IMG/VR virus record: IMGVR_UViG_3300009104_000078
Coordinates: 1-30,948 of that record
Source: a virus
Reading direction: 5' to 3' (one strand)
DNA: 30,948 nt
Shown here: in pieces, positions 1-6,596 of the stretch
Layout of the letters: every line of letters starts with the position of its first letter
How positions within the stretch are numbered: position 1 is the stretch's first letter
Translations under genes and position numbers: made by a program
The notes under the pieces: generated by a model
The model's database searches: none
Told to the model about the DNA's origin: nothing
What the model saw: the letters and a program-made list of their open reading frames with translations, nothing else

Positions 1-179
1 TTTTTTGTTGTGTTGAAATTTATATTTCTATCTACCAGATACTTCCTTACTGCCCGACCCTCTTTAGTTCTTCCGTCCAAATTAGGATTGTTAAACAACT
101 TTCTGGTTAATTGTATTAAATCGGGAGTAGACTCGTGATTATCTACAATAAACTGTTTTTGCTCATCACTTAAATTCAT
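1..179 (-). CDS. Truncated small phage protein (N-terminal part)
   Basis: The start codon is at 177-179 and the frame runs off the left edge after 59 codons, so only the N-terminal part is visible. It begins MNLSDEQKQFIVDNHE and contains a charged segment LDGRTKEGRAVRKYL. Its ATG overlaps the TGA of the sigma-factor gene (ATGA), so the two are translationally coupled. I recognise a conserved-looking helical phage protein next to a sigma factor but cannot assign a function. Confidence 0.7.
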   Translation of the reverse strand, partial: MNLSDEQKQFIVDNHESTPDLIQLTRKLFNNPNLDGRTKEGRAVRKYLVDRNINFNTTK

Positions 180-934
180 ACAACATCTTCTTCGTCTAGA
201 ATTTTCTTTGCGGTTTCTTTAAATATCTTTTCAAAATTCTTAATTTGTTTATAGCCAGCCTTTCTCCCTTTTTCATTACTTTTGTAACCCAGCTTTAAGG
301 CTACGTCCTCTGTATTTAAATTTTTAATGTATAACATATCATAAACCATAAATTGTTTTTCATTTAAATATTTTTTCATTAAAATATTCAATTTCTCCCT
401 AGATCTTTCAATATCAAATCCAGTTGATGCGGTACATTTTTTAATTTGAGGGATATAATCCTCTATATTAACCGCCATATTAATATGATAGGCATTTTTT
501 TTGCTCTTTTCCCACTTTGCATACAAAGGACAGGTAGAGTCTTGTTTTCCTGTTTTTGTCCACGTGCAATAATTCTCGTCAGAATAATGATCTATACCCC
601 CTGACATATTAAACGGGCAACTAGTACAGGGTCTAACGAAATTGCTATAATGATTCCTTAGGATATTTTTAATCTGATTAGAAATAATTCTATTCAGCCA
701 TGGTTCCAGTGGCCTTTTTTGGTCCCACTGCTTCCATTTTTTATAAATATGAGTTCGAATTATTTGCTCTACATCTTCCCAACTAATCCATGAAATGGCA
801 TTAAGGTACCATTTGCCTCTTCGCTTTTTAATCTGAGAATCAATAATTTCATATCTCTCTTCAAATCTTATTTTCCTTGGTCTGCCTCGTTTACGTTTTT
901 TCGGTTGGTCTTTCGACATTAGGCAGATCTTCAT
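176..934 (-). CDS. Sigma-70-like RNA polymerase sigma factor with AT-hook and Cys insert
   Basis: Probable phage sigma factor, 252 aa, redirecting host RNA polymerase to phage (probably late) promoters. A basic AT-hook-like tail (KRGRPRK, residues 16-22) is followed by a region-2-like helix pair (about 45-96, with WEDVEQ, WDQKRPLEPWLNRIISNQIKN). An insert carries four cysteines (C103, C106, C123, C135) that could bind zinc. A region-4-like helix-turn-helix lies at about 185-240 (LNTEDVALKLGY). ATG 917-919 (residue 6) is an alternative start and would shorten the overlap with the upstream gene. The region 2/4 assignment rests on pattern resemblance; promoter specificity is unknown. Confidence 0.72.
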   Translation of the reverse strand: MKICLMSKDQPKKRKRGRPRKIRFEERYEIIDSQIKKRRGKWYLNAISWISWEDVEQIIRTHIYKKWKQWDQKRPLEPWLNRIISNQIKNILRNHYSNFVRPCTSCPFNMSGGIDHYSDENYCTWTKTGKQDSTCPLYAKWEKSKKNAYHINMAVNIEDYIPQIKKCTASTGFDIERSREKLNILMKKYLNEKQFMVYDMLYIKNLNTEDVALKLGYKSNEKGRKAGYKQIKNFEKIFKETAKKILDEEDVV

Positions 935-1211
935 GGCCCTGGGCGGAGGATGGATCCCGTCCCACTACATCCATTAAATTAAAGGTTCTTGCGTCCATAG
1001 GCTCTACCTCGTACTGCAATCGACTAATACTTGGAACTCGCATCACATCGGTTTCATCTTCCTTTAGTGAAGTCTTCTTATTAGCTATAGACCCCTTGAC
1101 TACTCTTTTGACGGCGTCCCCAAGGACTTTTCCGCAATCGGAACAAAATTTAGGCAAGGAGCCGACATACTCAACCCTGCTGCCACAATCCGTACAATAT
1201 TTATATGCCAT
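891..1211 (-). CDS. Zinc-ribbon protein
   Basis: 106-aa protein with an N-terminal zinc ribbon: CTDC at residues 6-9 and CSDC at 23-26, the classic pair of CxxC knuckles. The remainder is charged and low in recognisable features. Its 3' end overlaps the sigma-factor gene and its ATG touches the stop of the membrane protein upstream, so it is part of one operon. Nucleic-acid or RNA-polymerase contact is plausible for a ribbon beside a sigma factor, but that is inference. Confidence 0.75.
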   Translation of the reverse strand: MAYKYCTDCGSRVEYVGSLPKFCSDCGKVLGDAVKRVVKGSIANKKTSLKEDETDVMRVPSISRLQYEVEPMDARTFNLMDVVGRDPSSAQGHEDLPNVERPTEKT

Positions 1212-1459
1212 TATTTTAGTATGATTAATAATTTGTCTTTATTTAAATTTCCCTCAGACTCAAATTTAAAAGGTTTCTCCATTTCAGACTTAGATACATT
1301 TAATATATAGACGTTTGAATCTTTTATATTCAAATCTTGACAGAATTTTTCAATAAAATCATTTTGTTTCTGATTTTTGACTTTATCCTGCCTCTTTATA
1401 ACTATATACGTTGTGAATAAAGTGGCGCAGGCACCAATAATGGCAGCAATGACCTCCAT
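1211..1459 (-). CDS. Small single-pass membrane protein
   Basis: 82-aa protein with an N-terminal hydrophobic helix (about residues 3-21, VIAAIIGACATLFTTYIVI) followed by a basic stretch (KRQDKVKNQK), predicting a cytoplasmic C-terminal domain. The ATG overlaps the stop codon of the protease gene. No family recognised; a spanin- or holin-like role cannot be claimed from the sequence. Confidence 0.7.
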   Translation of the reverse strand: MEVIAAIIGACATLFTTYIVIKRQDKVKNQKQNDFIEKFCQDLNIKDSNVYILNVSKSEMEKPFKFESEGNLNKDKLLIILK

Positions 1460-2406
1460 TACTTTTCAGTAAAAGGGTTAACCGGAGGAATTATCAATAA
1501 GGGAACAATCTCTTTTATAGGTTCTACCTTAATGAGAAATGGGAAGCTTTTTTCGTCGTCACTACCCTTACTTGTCTTTAATCCGCTATCTTCTACGGAT
1601 ATTTTTTCAATTTCTTTTAATGATGGCATGGGGACCGAGGGGTCAAGCGCCCACATGAGGTCATTCCCTTTTGCCCAATCCGCCATTCTCCTAATTGGAA
1701 CCATTAAATTAAATCCTTCTCCTGCTCCCCTAACCAACATTCCTACATATCTGCCGTCGGTTAAGAAAACTCCACCCCCACTAGAACCCGGAAAAGCGGT
1801 TACTGTGGTTTGGTCAAATTCCACTTTTCCCAATGTTCTTCCAACTTGAGAGACAATACCAGTAGTCATGGAGTTTGCTCCCATTTGTCCAAGCAGAGAT
1901 CCAACATGGAAAAGGTTTGTTCCGATTGGAACTATATCTTCATCTTTATCTAGGTAAAATTTTGAACTTGCTTTACCGTAGTTTTTAGCCCGAACCATTA
2001 ATAGCGCCAAATCATGCCCGTGATCTGCGTTGCTGTACTTAATTATGGAGGCGTCCATTTTAATTTCACCTACCCGCCTTCCTGACTCAACAAGCTCTTT
2101 AACGATTTGAGCGTCTTTAAATTCTACTAATTTTCTAGAATTACCTTTCTCATCAACAATGTTTCTAACATTCCTTAAATTATCAACCACATGTGCAGCA
2201 GTCCAGACAAACGTCACATCCTCCCCACCTATCTTCCTGACAACCAAAACACCAGAACCTTCCGATTTTTGGTAATTATCCTCCGCTTTTATTGTAACGG
2301 AAATGTCCTGCAGGTGGTTAGCCACCGCTTTTCTCTTTTTTACGTCCTCCGCAGGTAATGCGGGGATAATCATTAATGCAGCCAGTAATATAAGTAGTTT
2401 CTTCAT
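1459..2406 (-). CDS. Exported trypsin-like serine protease
   Basis: 315-aa S1-type protease. A signal peptide is clear (MKKLLILLAALMIIPALPA, probable cleavage after residue 19), so it acts outside the cytoplasm. The triad is visible: His72 in WTAAHVV, Asp132 in HDLALL, and Ser209 in PGSSGGGVF. No PDZ domain is seen; the last 70 residues are low complexity and charged. It lies between PhoH and the zinc-ribbon/sigma genes in one gene string. A secreted protease is unusual among phage genes; possible roles are virion processing or attack on envelope proteins (inference). Confidence 0.85.
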   Translation of the reverse strand: MKKLLILLAALMIIPALPAEDVKKRKAVANHLQDISVTIKAEDNYQKSEGSGVLVVRKIGGEDVTFVWTAAHVVDNLRNVRNIVDEKGNSRKLVEFKDAQIVKELVESGRRVGEIKMDASIIKYSNADHGHDLALLMVRAKNYGKASSKFYLDKDEDIVPIGTNLFHVGSLLGQMGANSMTTGIVSQVGRTLGKVEFDQTTVTAFPGSSGGGVFLTDGRYVGMLVRGAGEGFNLMVPIRRMADWAKGNDLMWALDPSVPMPSLKEIEKISVEDSGLKTSKGSDDEKSFPFLIKVEPIKEIVPLLIIPPVNPFTEK

Positions 2407-2451
2407 ATATAGGTATTAGTCATTACACATAAAATATAAACAATTTATTTT

Positions 2452-2655
2452 TTAATCTAATATTTTAATTTCAGATATATGGTATACTACTTCTCTATCA
2501 AATAAAGTTAAATCCTTATCATCTAATACAACTACAACAAATTTTTTATTATGTTCGGGCCCACCAGTACCAATAAACTCGCTTATAACCTTTCCGGTTC
2601 TAACGCCCCTTGGGGTTATTACCTCTACCCTTTTGCCTACCCTTGTCTTTTTCAT
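2452..2655 (-). CDS. Small beta-rich protein downstream of PhoH
   Basis: 67-aa protein beginning MKKTRVGKRVEVITPRGV, predicted mostly beta strand, resembling a small SH3/KOW-like barrel (VEVITPRGVRTGKVI, FVVVVLDD). Its 5' end overlaps the last 56 bases of the PhoH gene in another frame, so translation is probably coupled. No specific family recognised. Confidence 0.6.
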   Translation of the reverse strand: MKKTRVGKRVEVITPRGVRTGKVISEFIGTGGPEHNKKFVVVVLDDKDLTLFDREVVYHISEIKILD

Positions 2656-3370
2656 CTAGCTTTTTAATTATAAATTTTAATATTTCACTTCTTTTAATAT
2701 CTTCGGTTTTAAACTCGAAGGAATGAATCCCCTGTTTAGCACTCTCTGCATCATTAAATATACTGCGGATTTGATTAAATCCCGACTTACCATTAATATC
2801 ACTCTGCATCGGATCCCCACAAATAAATAATTTTGTGTTATTTCCTATTCTAGTAATTAAGGTAATTAATTCCTTTGCACTAAAATTTTGAGATTCATCA
2901 GCTATTACTATTTGATCAGTCCAATTTGCCCCTCTCAAGAAATTTATAGGCATTGCGGAGATAACCTTGGAATCTTTCAAAAAAGAAATGTCACTTGATG
3001 CGGCCAATTCAAACAGCTTATCATTCAAGGGCATCATGAATGGATCAAACTTCTCATCTATATCTCCCGGAAGCGCTCCCATACCCCTGTCTGCGCTTTC
3101 TATGATAGTTCTGACATAACTAAGCGAATAGCTGTTATCCATATTGAATAACTGTAGAGCCCCGTAAATAGCCATAAAGGTTTTACTTGTACCTGCTGGC
3201 CCACTAATAAAGATAATCTTGGTATTTCTATCAAATATTAGTTTTAATAATTCTTTTTGTTTTGCACTAAAGTTTATATTCTTTAGCTTTATCTTTGTTT
3301 TGCCGACAGAGCTTACGATATCTACTATATCTTTTTCATTATTAATGTCTGCCTTTTTCCGTCTAGCCAT
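2600..3370 (-). CDS. phoH: PhoH-family ATPase
   Basis: 256-aa PhoH-like P-loop protein. Walker A is GPAGTSKT (57-64), Walker B IVIADESQ (154-161), and the GDPMQSD motif (185-191) matches the sensor region of PhoH/helicase-superfamily-1-like ATPases. Phage PhoH proteins are widespread, notably in marine phages; their role (RNA metabolism or stress) is unsettled. The C-terminal tail is strongly basic (GRQKGRGNNPKGR). A promoter at 3391-3419 gives a leader of about 14 nt. It is the first gene of the leftward block that leads to protease and sigma factor. Confidence 0.92.
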   Translation of the reverse strand: MARRKKADINNEKDIVDIVSSVGKTKIKLKNINFSAKQKELLKLIFDRNTKIIFISGPAGTSKTFMAIYGALQLFNMDNSYSLSYVRTIIESADRGMGALPGDIDEKFDPFMMPLNDKLFELAASSDISFLKDSKVISAMPINFLRGANWTDQIVIADESQNFSAKELITLITRIGNNTKLFICGDPMQSDINGKSGFNQIRSIFNDAESAKQGIHSFEFKTEDIKRSEILKFIIKKLDEKDKGRQKGRGNNPKGR

Positions 3371-3390
3371 AGTAAATTTATTACTATATT

Positions 3391-3419
3391 ATATTACAGC
3401 TAAAATCACATAATGTCGG
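3391..3419 (-). promoter_or_regulatory. Sigma-70-like promoter of phoH
   Basis: On the minus strand: -35 CCGACA (3414-3419), 17-bp spacer, -10 TAATAT (3391-3396). The predicted start near 3384 gives a short leader before the ATG at 3370. Confidence 0.5.
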
Positions 3420-3569
3420 ATATTTTTTTAGTTTTTGTATAATATATAAGTCCCCAACGAATCGGATATTGAGAAAAGGTACCCCCCGCCTATCCGCTGA
3501 CTTTACAATTGACTTAAAATTCAAAAAAACGGGGTGGGGTCTTTTCAAATTAATTGGGGCGGGTGCAAC
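3420..3569. other. Intergenic boundary with GC-rich hairpin
   Basis: 150 bp without a gene between the phoH block and the array of small operons. It holds an inverted repeat CGGATA/TATCCG (3463-3468 and 3491-3496) and runs of C and G with adjacent A/T tracts (3524-3545). It probably contains the terminator for the unit ending at 3570, but I could not draw a clean stem. Confidence 0.35.
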
Positions 3570-3773
3570 CTAGGCAACCACTGGCTTAATCCATCTTGCC
3601 CATTGGTTAACTTCAAGAAGTCGGGCGTTTGGGTAGTTGGTTCGCCATGAAGCAAGCACACTCTCGGCATGAAGCAAAGAAGTAAACTTGAAAGCGTGTT
3701 CTTGGCTTGCGAGTTGCCCGCACGCTTCGCCTACAAAATGAAAACCATCGTTTAAACTGATAATGTAATACAT
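3570..3773 (-). CDS. Small hypothetical protein
   Basis: 67 aa, begins MYYIISLNDGFHFVGEACGQ. Last gene of the unit started by the promoter at 4450. The short beta-strand opening followed by a basic/aromatic helix (ASWRTNYPNARLLE) is reminiscent of the MQFII family (3795-3986 and 6597-6794), so a distant relationship is possible. It starts 21 nt after the preceding stop with no Shine-Dalgarno site. Confidence 0.7.
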   Translation of the reverse strand: MYYIISLNDGFHFVGEACGQLASQEHAFKFTSLLHAESVLASWRTNYPNARLLEVNQWARWIKPVVA

Positions 3774-3794
3774 AACTTGTTGATGCCTAAGGGT

Positions 3795-3986
3795 TTACGC
3801 CCAGATTACATGGACAGGGTGACCATGTGCGGCATGGTCGAGCTTTTCCATTCGTGCGGTGTACTCGCGAATGACTCGCTTGATGTACTGCTTCGACTCG
3901 GAGTTGTGAAGCCCGATCTGGAAGCCGCGATTGAAAACTTGGAGCTTGTAAAGCCCCGACCTGGTTGTTGCTATAATGAATTGCAT
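3795..3986 (-). CDS. Small MQFII-family protein, copy 1
   Basis: 63 aa. Clear paralogue of 6597-6794: both begin MQFIIA, share LQVFNRGF, a basic helix YIKRVIREY versus YLRKVIRGY, and end DHAAxGHxxHxIWA. The conserved histidines near the C terminus could bind metal, but no family is recognised. The start is preceded by an A-rich leader (AACAGAAAAAATT) instead of a Shine-Dalgarno site, the same leader as the next gene upstream. Confidence 0.78.
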   Translation of the reverse strand: MQFIIATTRSGLYKLQVFNRGFQIGLHNSESKQYIKRVIREYTARMEKLDHAAHGHPVHVIWA

Positions 3987-4019
3987 AATTTTTTCTGTTT
4001 TTTTTGGTTAAATTGTGTT

Positions 4020-4187
4020 TTAAGCTAATGCAACCGCAAGAAACTTCGAGCGGTTGAAGTTAGGATTGAACTCCTCGAAATCGTCAGCAAGGCTAATTGC
4101 TAGCTTTTCGATGCGGGCGAAATCGTCAGAAAGCCGCAGGGCTTCGTTGAGCCGTTCGGCTACTGCTTGGAAGTGTTGTCTAGTCAT
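4020..4187 (-). CDS. DUF6900-like small protein
   Basis: 55 aa, opening MTRQHFQAVAERLNEAL and closing FNPNFNRSKFLAVALA. This layout (TRxHF start, helix, NPxFxRxxFL end) matches a small family common in phages and mobile elements, annotated DUF6900; function unknown. It is second in the unit transcribed from 4450. The intergenic leader contains TTTAACCAC and AACAGAAAAAAAA before the ATG and lacks a Shine-Dalgarno site. Confidence 0.75.
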   Translation of the reverse strand: MTRQHFQAVAERLNEALRLSDDFARIEKLAISLADDFEEFNPNFNRSKFLAVALA

Positions 4188-4227
4188 AATTTTTTTTCTG
4201 TTTTGTGGTTAAATTGTGTTTTTGGGA

Positions 4228-4443
4228 TTAAAGCCTTGTTTGGCTTCTGCCCCAAGGCAAAGGGCGTTTGCCTTCGTCTATGTGCTTGCATAGACCGCCA
4301 AGGTAAGCAACGGCTTTTTCAAGCTCAAGCTTTTGCTCAAGCTCGGCAATCTGCCGATGGATTGACTGCCGCTCGGCAGGAGTGAGGTCGGAGTCCACAA
4401 GGACTTCCCGAAGGATGGAGATCTCTTTCTCAATTTTAATCAT
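4228..4443 (-). CDS. Small coiled-coil protein
   Basis: 71 aa, begins MIKIEKEISILREVLVDSDL; residues 1-45 are a predicted amphipathic/coiled-coil helix rich in E, K, Q and L, followed by a short Gly/Pro-containing tail. First gene of its unit. The -10 box CATTAT ends 6 bp before the ATG, predicting a leaderless message. Function unknown. Confidence 0.72.
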   Translation of the reverse strand: MIKIEKEISILREVLVDSDLTPAERQSIHRQIAELEQKLELEKAVAYLGGLCKHIDEGKRPLPWGRSQTRL

Positions 4444-4449
4444 ACCTTT

Positions 4450-4477
4450 ATAATGACAGAAAATGCGAAAAGAGCGA
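4450..4477 (-). promoter_or_regulatory. Promoter of 4443 gene (leaderless)
   Basis: Minus-strand motif TCTGT-CATTAT; the -10 CATTAT (4450-4455) ends exactly 6 bp before the ATG. The -35 (TCGCTC at 4472-4477) is poor, so an activator may be needed. Confidence 0.55.
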
Positions 4478-4603
4478 GCTTTTTTTCATAAAGTAATCTT
4501 TTTGTTTGTAAAACACTGTTTAACAATGAGATACGAAACAACTTTTTTTTCACTTTTTTCGGAGACTTTTGTGAGTTTGGGCAAGTTCGACTTTTTTTGT
4601 GTC

Positions 4604-4630
4604 ATAAGTGCTTGACCGGTAATGACTTAC
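4604..4630. repeat. Single 27-bp palindrome (half element)
   Basis: Degenerate copy of one half of the 75-bp element (ATAAGTGCTTGA, 3-nt centre, GTAATGACTTAC). It follows the conserved string AAGTTCGACTTTTTTT (4583-4598), which also occurs near 6038 and 7030. Confidence 0.55.
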
Positions 4631-4684
4631 GCAGAAAATGAACTACTCAAAAACAGATTGGCATGGCATTTGTACAGGGCTTTT

Positions 4685-4759
4685 GTAAGTGCCTGACGGT
4701 CAACGACTTAGGTGGCCGGGCGGCCCTATAGCGTAAGTCGTTGGTAATCAATGGCTTAG
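4685..4759. repeat. 75-bp bipartite palindromic element, copy 1
   Basis: Two 27-bp palindromes (half-sites close to GTAAGTCGTTGA) begin at 4685 and 4733, exactly 48 bp apart, around the GC-rich core GGCCGGGCGGCC. It is preceded on the left by a conserved block TTGGCATG...TGTACAG. Confidence 0.85.
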
Positions 4760-4765
4760 AACACC

Positions 4766-4881
4766 CTTAAATAAAGCTTAGCATAGAAACGCTTTTTTAG
4801 GAATTCGTTAAATAAAGCTTAGCATAGGAAGCACTTTTTAGGAATTTGACTTTAAAAGCTTAGCATAGAAACGCTGTTTTT
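4766..4881. repeat. Three 41-bp-spaced direct repeats (iteron-like)
   Basis: The 13-mer AAGCTTAGCATAG starts at 4774, 4815 and 4856, an exact 41-bp period. Much of each unit is conserved (TTAAATAAAGCTTAGCATAG ... TTTTTAGGAATT). The block lies between two palindromic elements in a gene-free stretch (4444-4944). It could be a replication-initiator or regulator binding array. Confidence 0.75.
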
Positions 4882-4957
4882 CTATCTCGTTCTATACCAA
4901 CGAGTTACAAATGTCCGTGGCCGCCCGGCGTAAGTCGTTGATAATCAACTACTTACG
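4882..4957. repeat. 75-bp bipartite palindromic element, copy 2
   Basis: The right palindrome begins at 4930 and is well preserved. The left one (from 4882) is diverged but keeps CTCGTT...AACGAG, at the same 48-bp offset, with core GGCCGCCCGG. The stop codon of the 39-aa gene (4945-5064) lies inside the right palindrome. Confidence 0.75.
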
Positions 4958-5064
4958 AAGCGAATCCAGTCCATTAGTACGATGCTTACAATGTATAAGC
5001 TCACCGAATAGGCGAGAACCTTAACAGGCATTGCAAGAATTTCTAAGCGTTCGATAATGTGCAT
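4945..5064 (-). CDS. 39-aa membrane peptide, end of operon
   Basis: Begins MHIIERLEILAMPVKVLAYS and carries one hydrophobic helix (about residues 14-31, VKVLAYSVSLYIVSIVLM). Last gene of the unit from 5898; its TGA falls inside palindromic element copy 2. The start follows the A-rich leader AACCAAAGAAACACA, nearly identical to the leader at 6370-6384. Function unknown; one of a series of operon-terminal membrane micro-proteins. Confidence 0.65.
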   Translation of the reverse strand: MHIIERLEILAMPVKVLAYSVSLYIVSIVLMDWIRFVSS

Positions 5065-5110
5065 TGTGTTTCTTTGGTTAGCTTGTGTTTTTGTGGTGAG
5101 AAAATGTTTT

Positions 5111-5395
5111 TTACCATGGGGCTGAGTCTTGAGCTTGCCCGACAAGCAAATCCCCTGCTTGCCCTGTTTGAGTGTCTGCACAAGTATAGACTGCGACAAT
5201 CTTGACACATTGACGCTTCCAAGTGTCGTTGCCATCAAGCCCACGATACCAACGCTTGACCGCATCGACTGGGGTCTTACCATACGCTTGCACCCTGAAG
5301 GCGTGGCTACTGGTGCGGTTCTGCATGTATAGCATGTAAGCGTTTCCGCTAGTGTACTGCTCCCATGTGCTGAGCCTCTTGTTCTTCTTACTCAT
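5111..5395 (-). CDS. Small hypothetical protein
   Basis: 94 aa, begins MSKKNKRLSTWEQYTSGNAY. A central segment HAFRVQAYGKTPVDAVKRWYRGLDG resembles small phage proteins with a strand-helix layout, but no family is named. The ATG overlaps the stop of the 35-aa basic peptide gene (ATGAGTAA). Confidence 0.72.
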   Translation of the reverse strand: MSKKNKRLSTWEQYTSGNAYMLYMQNRTSSHAFRVQAYGKTPVDAVKRWYRGLDGNDTWKRQCVKIVAVYTCADTQTGQAGDLLVGQAQDSAPW

Positions 5396-5495
5396 GGCGT
5401 TGCTTGTGCTTACTCTTGCGATTGTACTTGGTCTTGACCTTGTGAGGCTGTGACTTCATCAAGGTAAAAGGGATTCTGACTTTTGGCTGTCTCAT
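5388..5495 (-). CDS. 35-aa basic peptide, paralogue of 16267-16380
   Basis: Begins MRQPKVRIPFTLMKSQPHKV and ends KSKHKQRHE; about a third of residues are basic. It aligns with the 37-aa product of 16267-16380 through VRxP...TKSxPxKxK and a terminal KxKHKxx. A short, highly basic peptide may bind nucleic acid or RNA polymerase (inference). It overlaps both neighbours: ATGA with the upstream gene and ATGAGTAA with the downstream one. Confidence 0.68.
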   Translation of the reverse strand: MRQPKVRIPFTLMKSQPHKVKTKYNRKSKHKQRHE

Positions 5496-5641
5496 GCCTT
5501 CACCAATCGAAAGCGACGATTGCCTGTCGAGTTCGCCAAGCGAACCCGAATAAGCTTGTCAGCCTTTGCCTGTGGCATTGGCAGCGTTTCAGTTTGCCAA
5601 ACTGCGTTGGCGTGAGATGCGATTGATTGTAGTATGTACAT
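5492..5641 (-). CDS. Small hypothetical protein
   Basis: 49 aa, starting MYILQSIASHANAVWQTETL and ending NRRFRLVKA. I chose the MYIL start because it lies downstream of the 5667 stop with an AT-rich leader; a longer in-frame start would overlap that gene. Its short strand opening and length recall the MQFII-type proteins, but homology is unproven. Confidence 0.6.
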   Translation of the reverse strand: MYILQSIASHANAVWQTETLPMPQAKADKLIRVRLANSTGNRRFRLVKA

Positions 5642-5666
5642 AATTCTAATTTTTAATGGGTTGCGG

Positions 5667-5891
5667 TTAACTGGTGAACATGTCACGCATGGCAGGACTT
5701 ACAGCGTCCATGTCAACGAGGTTTTCGTCTGAGTCGAAATCGACTTCCTCGGACGGAGTCCATCCGTTGACTTCGTCCTCGATGTCCTCGGTGGAAGCGT
5801 GGACAACGCCCTCTAGTTCGATGTCGCCCTTTTCAGCTAGGGCAACGGCATGAGCCTTGCGGATGAGTTCAATTCTATCTTTGATTGTCAT
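5667..5891 (-). CDS. Small acidic protein, paralogue of 8695-8928
   Basis: 74 aa, helical N terminus DRIELIRKAHAVALAEKGD then an acidic tail EEVDFDSDENLVDMDAVSPA ending MRDMFTS. The 77-aa protein at 8695-8928 has the same plan (IREAHARVLAEK, EEVDFDQDE-like, MDTISPQMRGIF). The acidic C terminus could mimic DNA or bind a basic partner (inference). First gene of its unit, predicted leaderless from the promoter at 5898. Confidence 0.8.
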   Translation of the reverse strand: MTIKDRIELIRKAHAVALAEKGDIELEGVVHASTEDIEDEVNGWTPSEEVDFDSDENLVDMDAVSPAMRDMFTS

Positions 5892-5897
5892 AACTAC

Positions 5898-5925
5898 ATA
5901 ATGACAGAAATCTGATAAAAGACGA
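5898..5925 (-). promoter_or_regulatory. Promoter of 5891 gene (leaderless)
   Basis: Minus strand: weak -35 TCGTCT (5920-5925), 16-bp spacer ending TCTGT, -10 CATTAT (5898-5903), then 6 bp to the ATG. Confidence 0.6.
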
Positions 5926-6103
5926 GCTTTTTCTTTCTAACTAAGTTTTTTGTTCATAAGTAGCTGTGTATCAGTAAGATAAAAATGCACTTTTTTTCAT
6001 CTTTTTTCCACGAGTTGCGGAGAGTTTTTGAAGTTCGACTTTTTTTGGTGCATAAAGTGTTGAACAACAAAGGGTTAGAAAGTTTTTTTTTGTTTCAGTT
6101 TCT

Positions 6104-6145
6104 ATAAGTAACTAGTAGTCAATGACTTAGGGAACCGGCCCTCTG
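6104..6145. repeat. Half palindromic element with GC core
   Basis: Left palindrome (ATAAGTAACTAG...GTCAATGACTTAG) plus GGAACCGGCCCTCTGGG; the expected right palindrome 48 bp on is decayed. Confidence 0.5.
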
Positions 6146-6178
6146 GGTAGTGTGGTAGAGTATAAGTGGTTACATTCT

Positions 6179-6210
6179 CACCATGTGGTGCGTTTGTCAC
6201 CATGTGGTGC
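6179..6210. promoter_or_regulatory. Twin CACCATGTGGTGC operator-like repeats
   Basis: Two identical 13-mers with 5-bp inverted arms (CACCA-TG-TGGTG) at 6179 and 6198, 19 bp apart. A third copy (CACCAAGTGGTGC) is at 8218-8230 in the same position relative to an element. Likely protein-binding sites. Confidence 0.5.
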
Positions 6211-6230
6211 ACTGCGGTGCAGGGTGTTGC

Positions 6231-6306
6231 GTAAGTGCCTGATAGTCAACGACTTAGGCCGGCGGGCCGCCCTGATTCGTAAGTCGTTGATAATCAACGA
6301 GTTGCG
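6231..6306. repeat. 75-bp bipartite palindromic element, copy 3
   Basis: Palindromes begin at 6231 and 6279 (48 bp apart) around GGCCGGCGGGCCGCC. It abuts the stop of the 20-aa membrane peptide at 6307. Confidence 0.88.
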
Positions 6307-6369
6307 TTACTTAGTTTTCGCAAGCACGACAAGCACGCCCACGCACATCAAAATAATTAAAGTGTCCAT
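6307..6369 (-). CDS. 20-aa single-helix membrane peptide
   Basis: MDTLIILMCVGVLVVLAKTK: one hydrophobic helix (residues 4-17) with a basic end. Last gene of its unit; the stop directly abuts element copy 3. The ATG follows the A-rich leader AACCAAAAAAACACA. Too short to assign, but eight similar peptides occupy equivalent positions in this window. Confidence 0.5.
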   Translation of the reverse strand: MDTLIILMCVGVLVVLAKTK

Positions 6370-6398
6370 TGTGTTTTTTTGGTTAAAAAATGTTTTTT

Positions 6399-6575
6399 TC
6401 AATCTTCCTGCAACGAGGAAACAATTCCGCAAATAGCGTTAGCGATAAAAATCAAAGGCACGAAGCCGAACGGGAAAAGAATCCCAATTTCCCAAAACCA
6501 TTTAAGGGAGAAAATCGCAATAGCAAACTGAGCGAAAATGAAAGGAACAAATAAGAATAGGTTTGTGATTGTCAT
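6399..6575 (-). CDS. 58-aa membrane protein with two helices
   Basis: Begins MTITNLFLFVPFIFAQFAIA; hydrophobic segments at about residues 5-22 and 28-51 (ILFPFGFVPLIFIANAICGIV) separated by a short KWFWE loop. Located 21 nt after the MQFII paralogue. Holin-like topology is possible but unsupported by motif. Confidence 0.65.
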   Translation of the reverse strand: MTITNLFLFVPFIFAQFAIAIFSLKWFWEIGILFPFGFVPLIFIANAICGIVSSLQED

Positions 6576-6596
6576 AAGTGGTTGATAGGTAAGGGT

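Larger units (their letters stand above)
5926..6306. other. Gene-free regulatory stretch
   Basis: About 380 bp without a supported gene. It contains the AAGTTCGACTTTTTTT motif (about 6035-6050), a degenerate palindrome (6053-6080), a half element with GC core (6104-6145), two CACCATGTGGTGC inverted repeats (6179-6191, 6198-6210) and the full element at 6231-6306. Confidence 0.55.

Noticed and set aside
877-1224. Plus-strand frame opposite the zinc-ribbon gene
   Set aside because: Fully antisense to a gene with clear CxxC motifs and operon overlap; no promoter or start signal.
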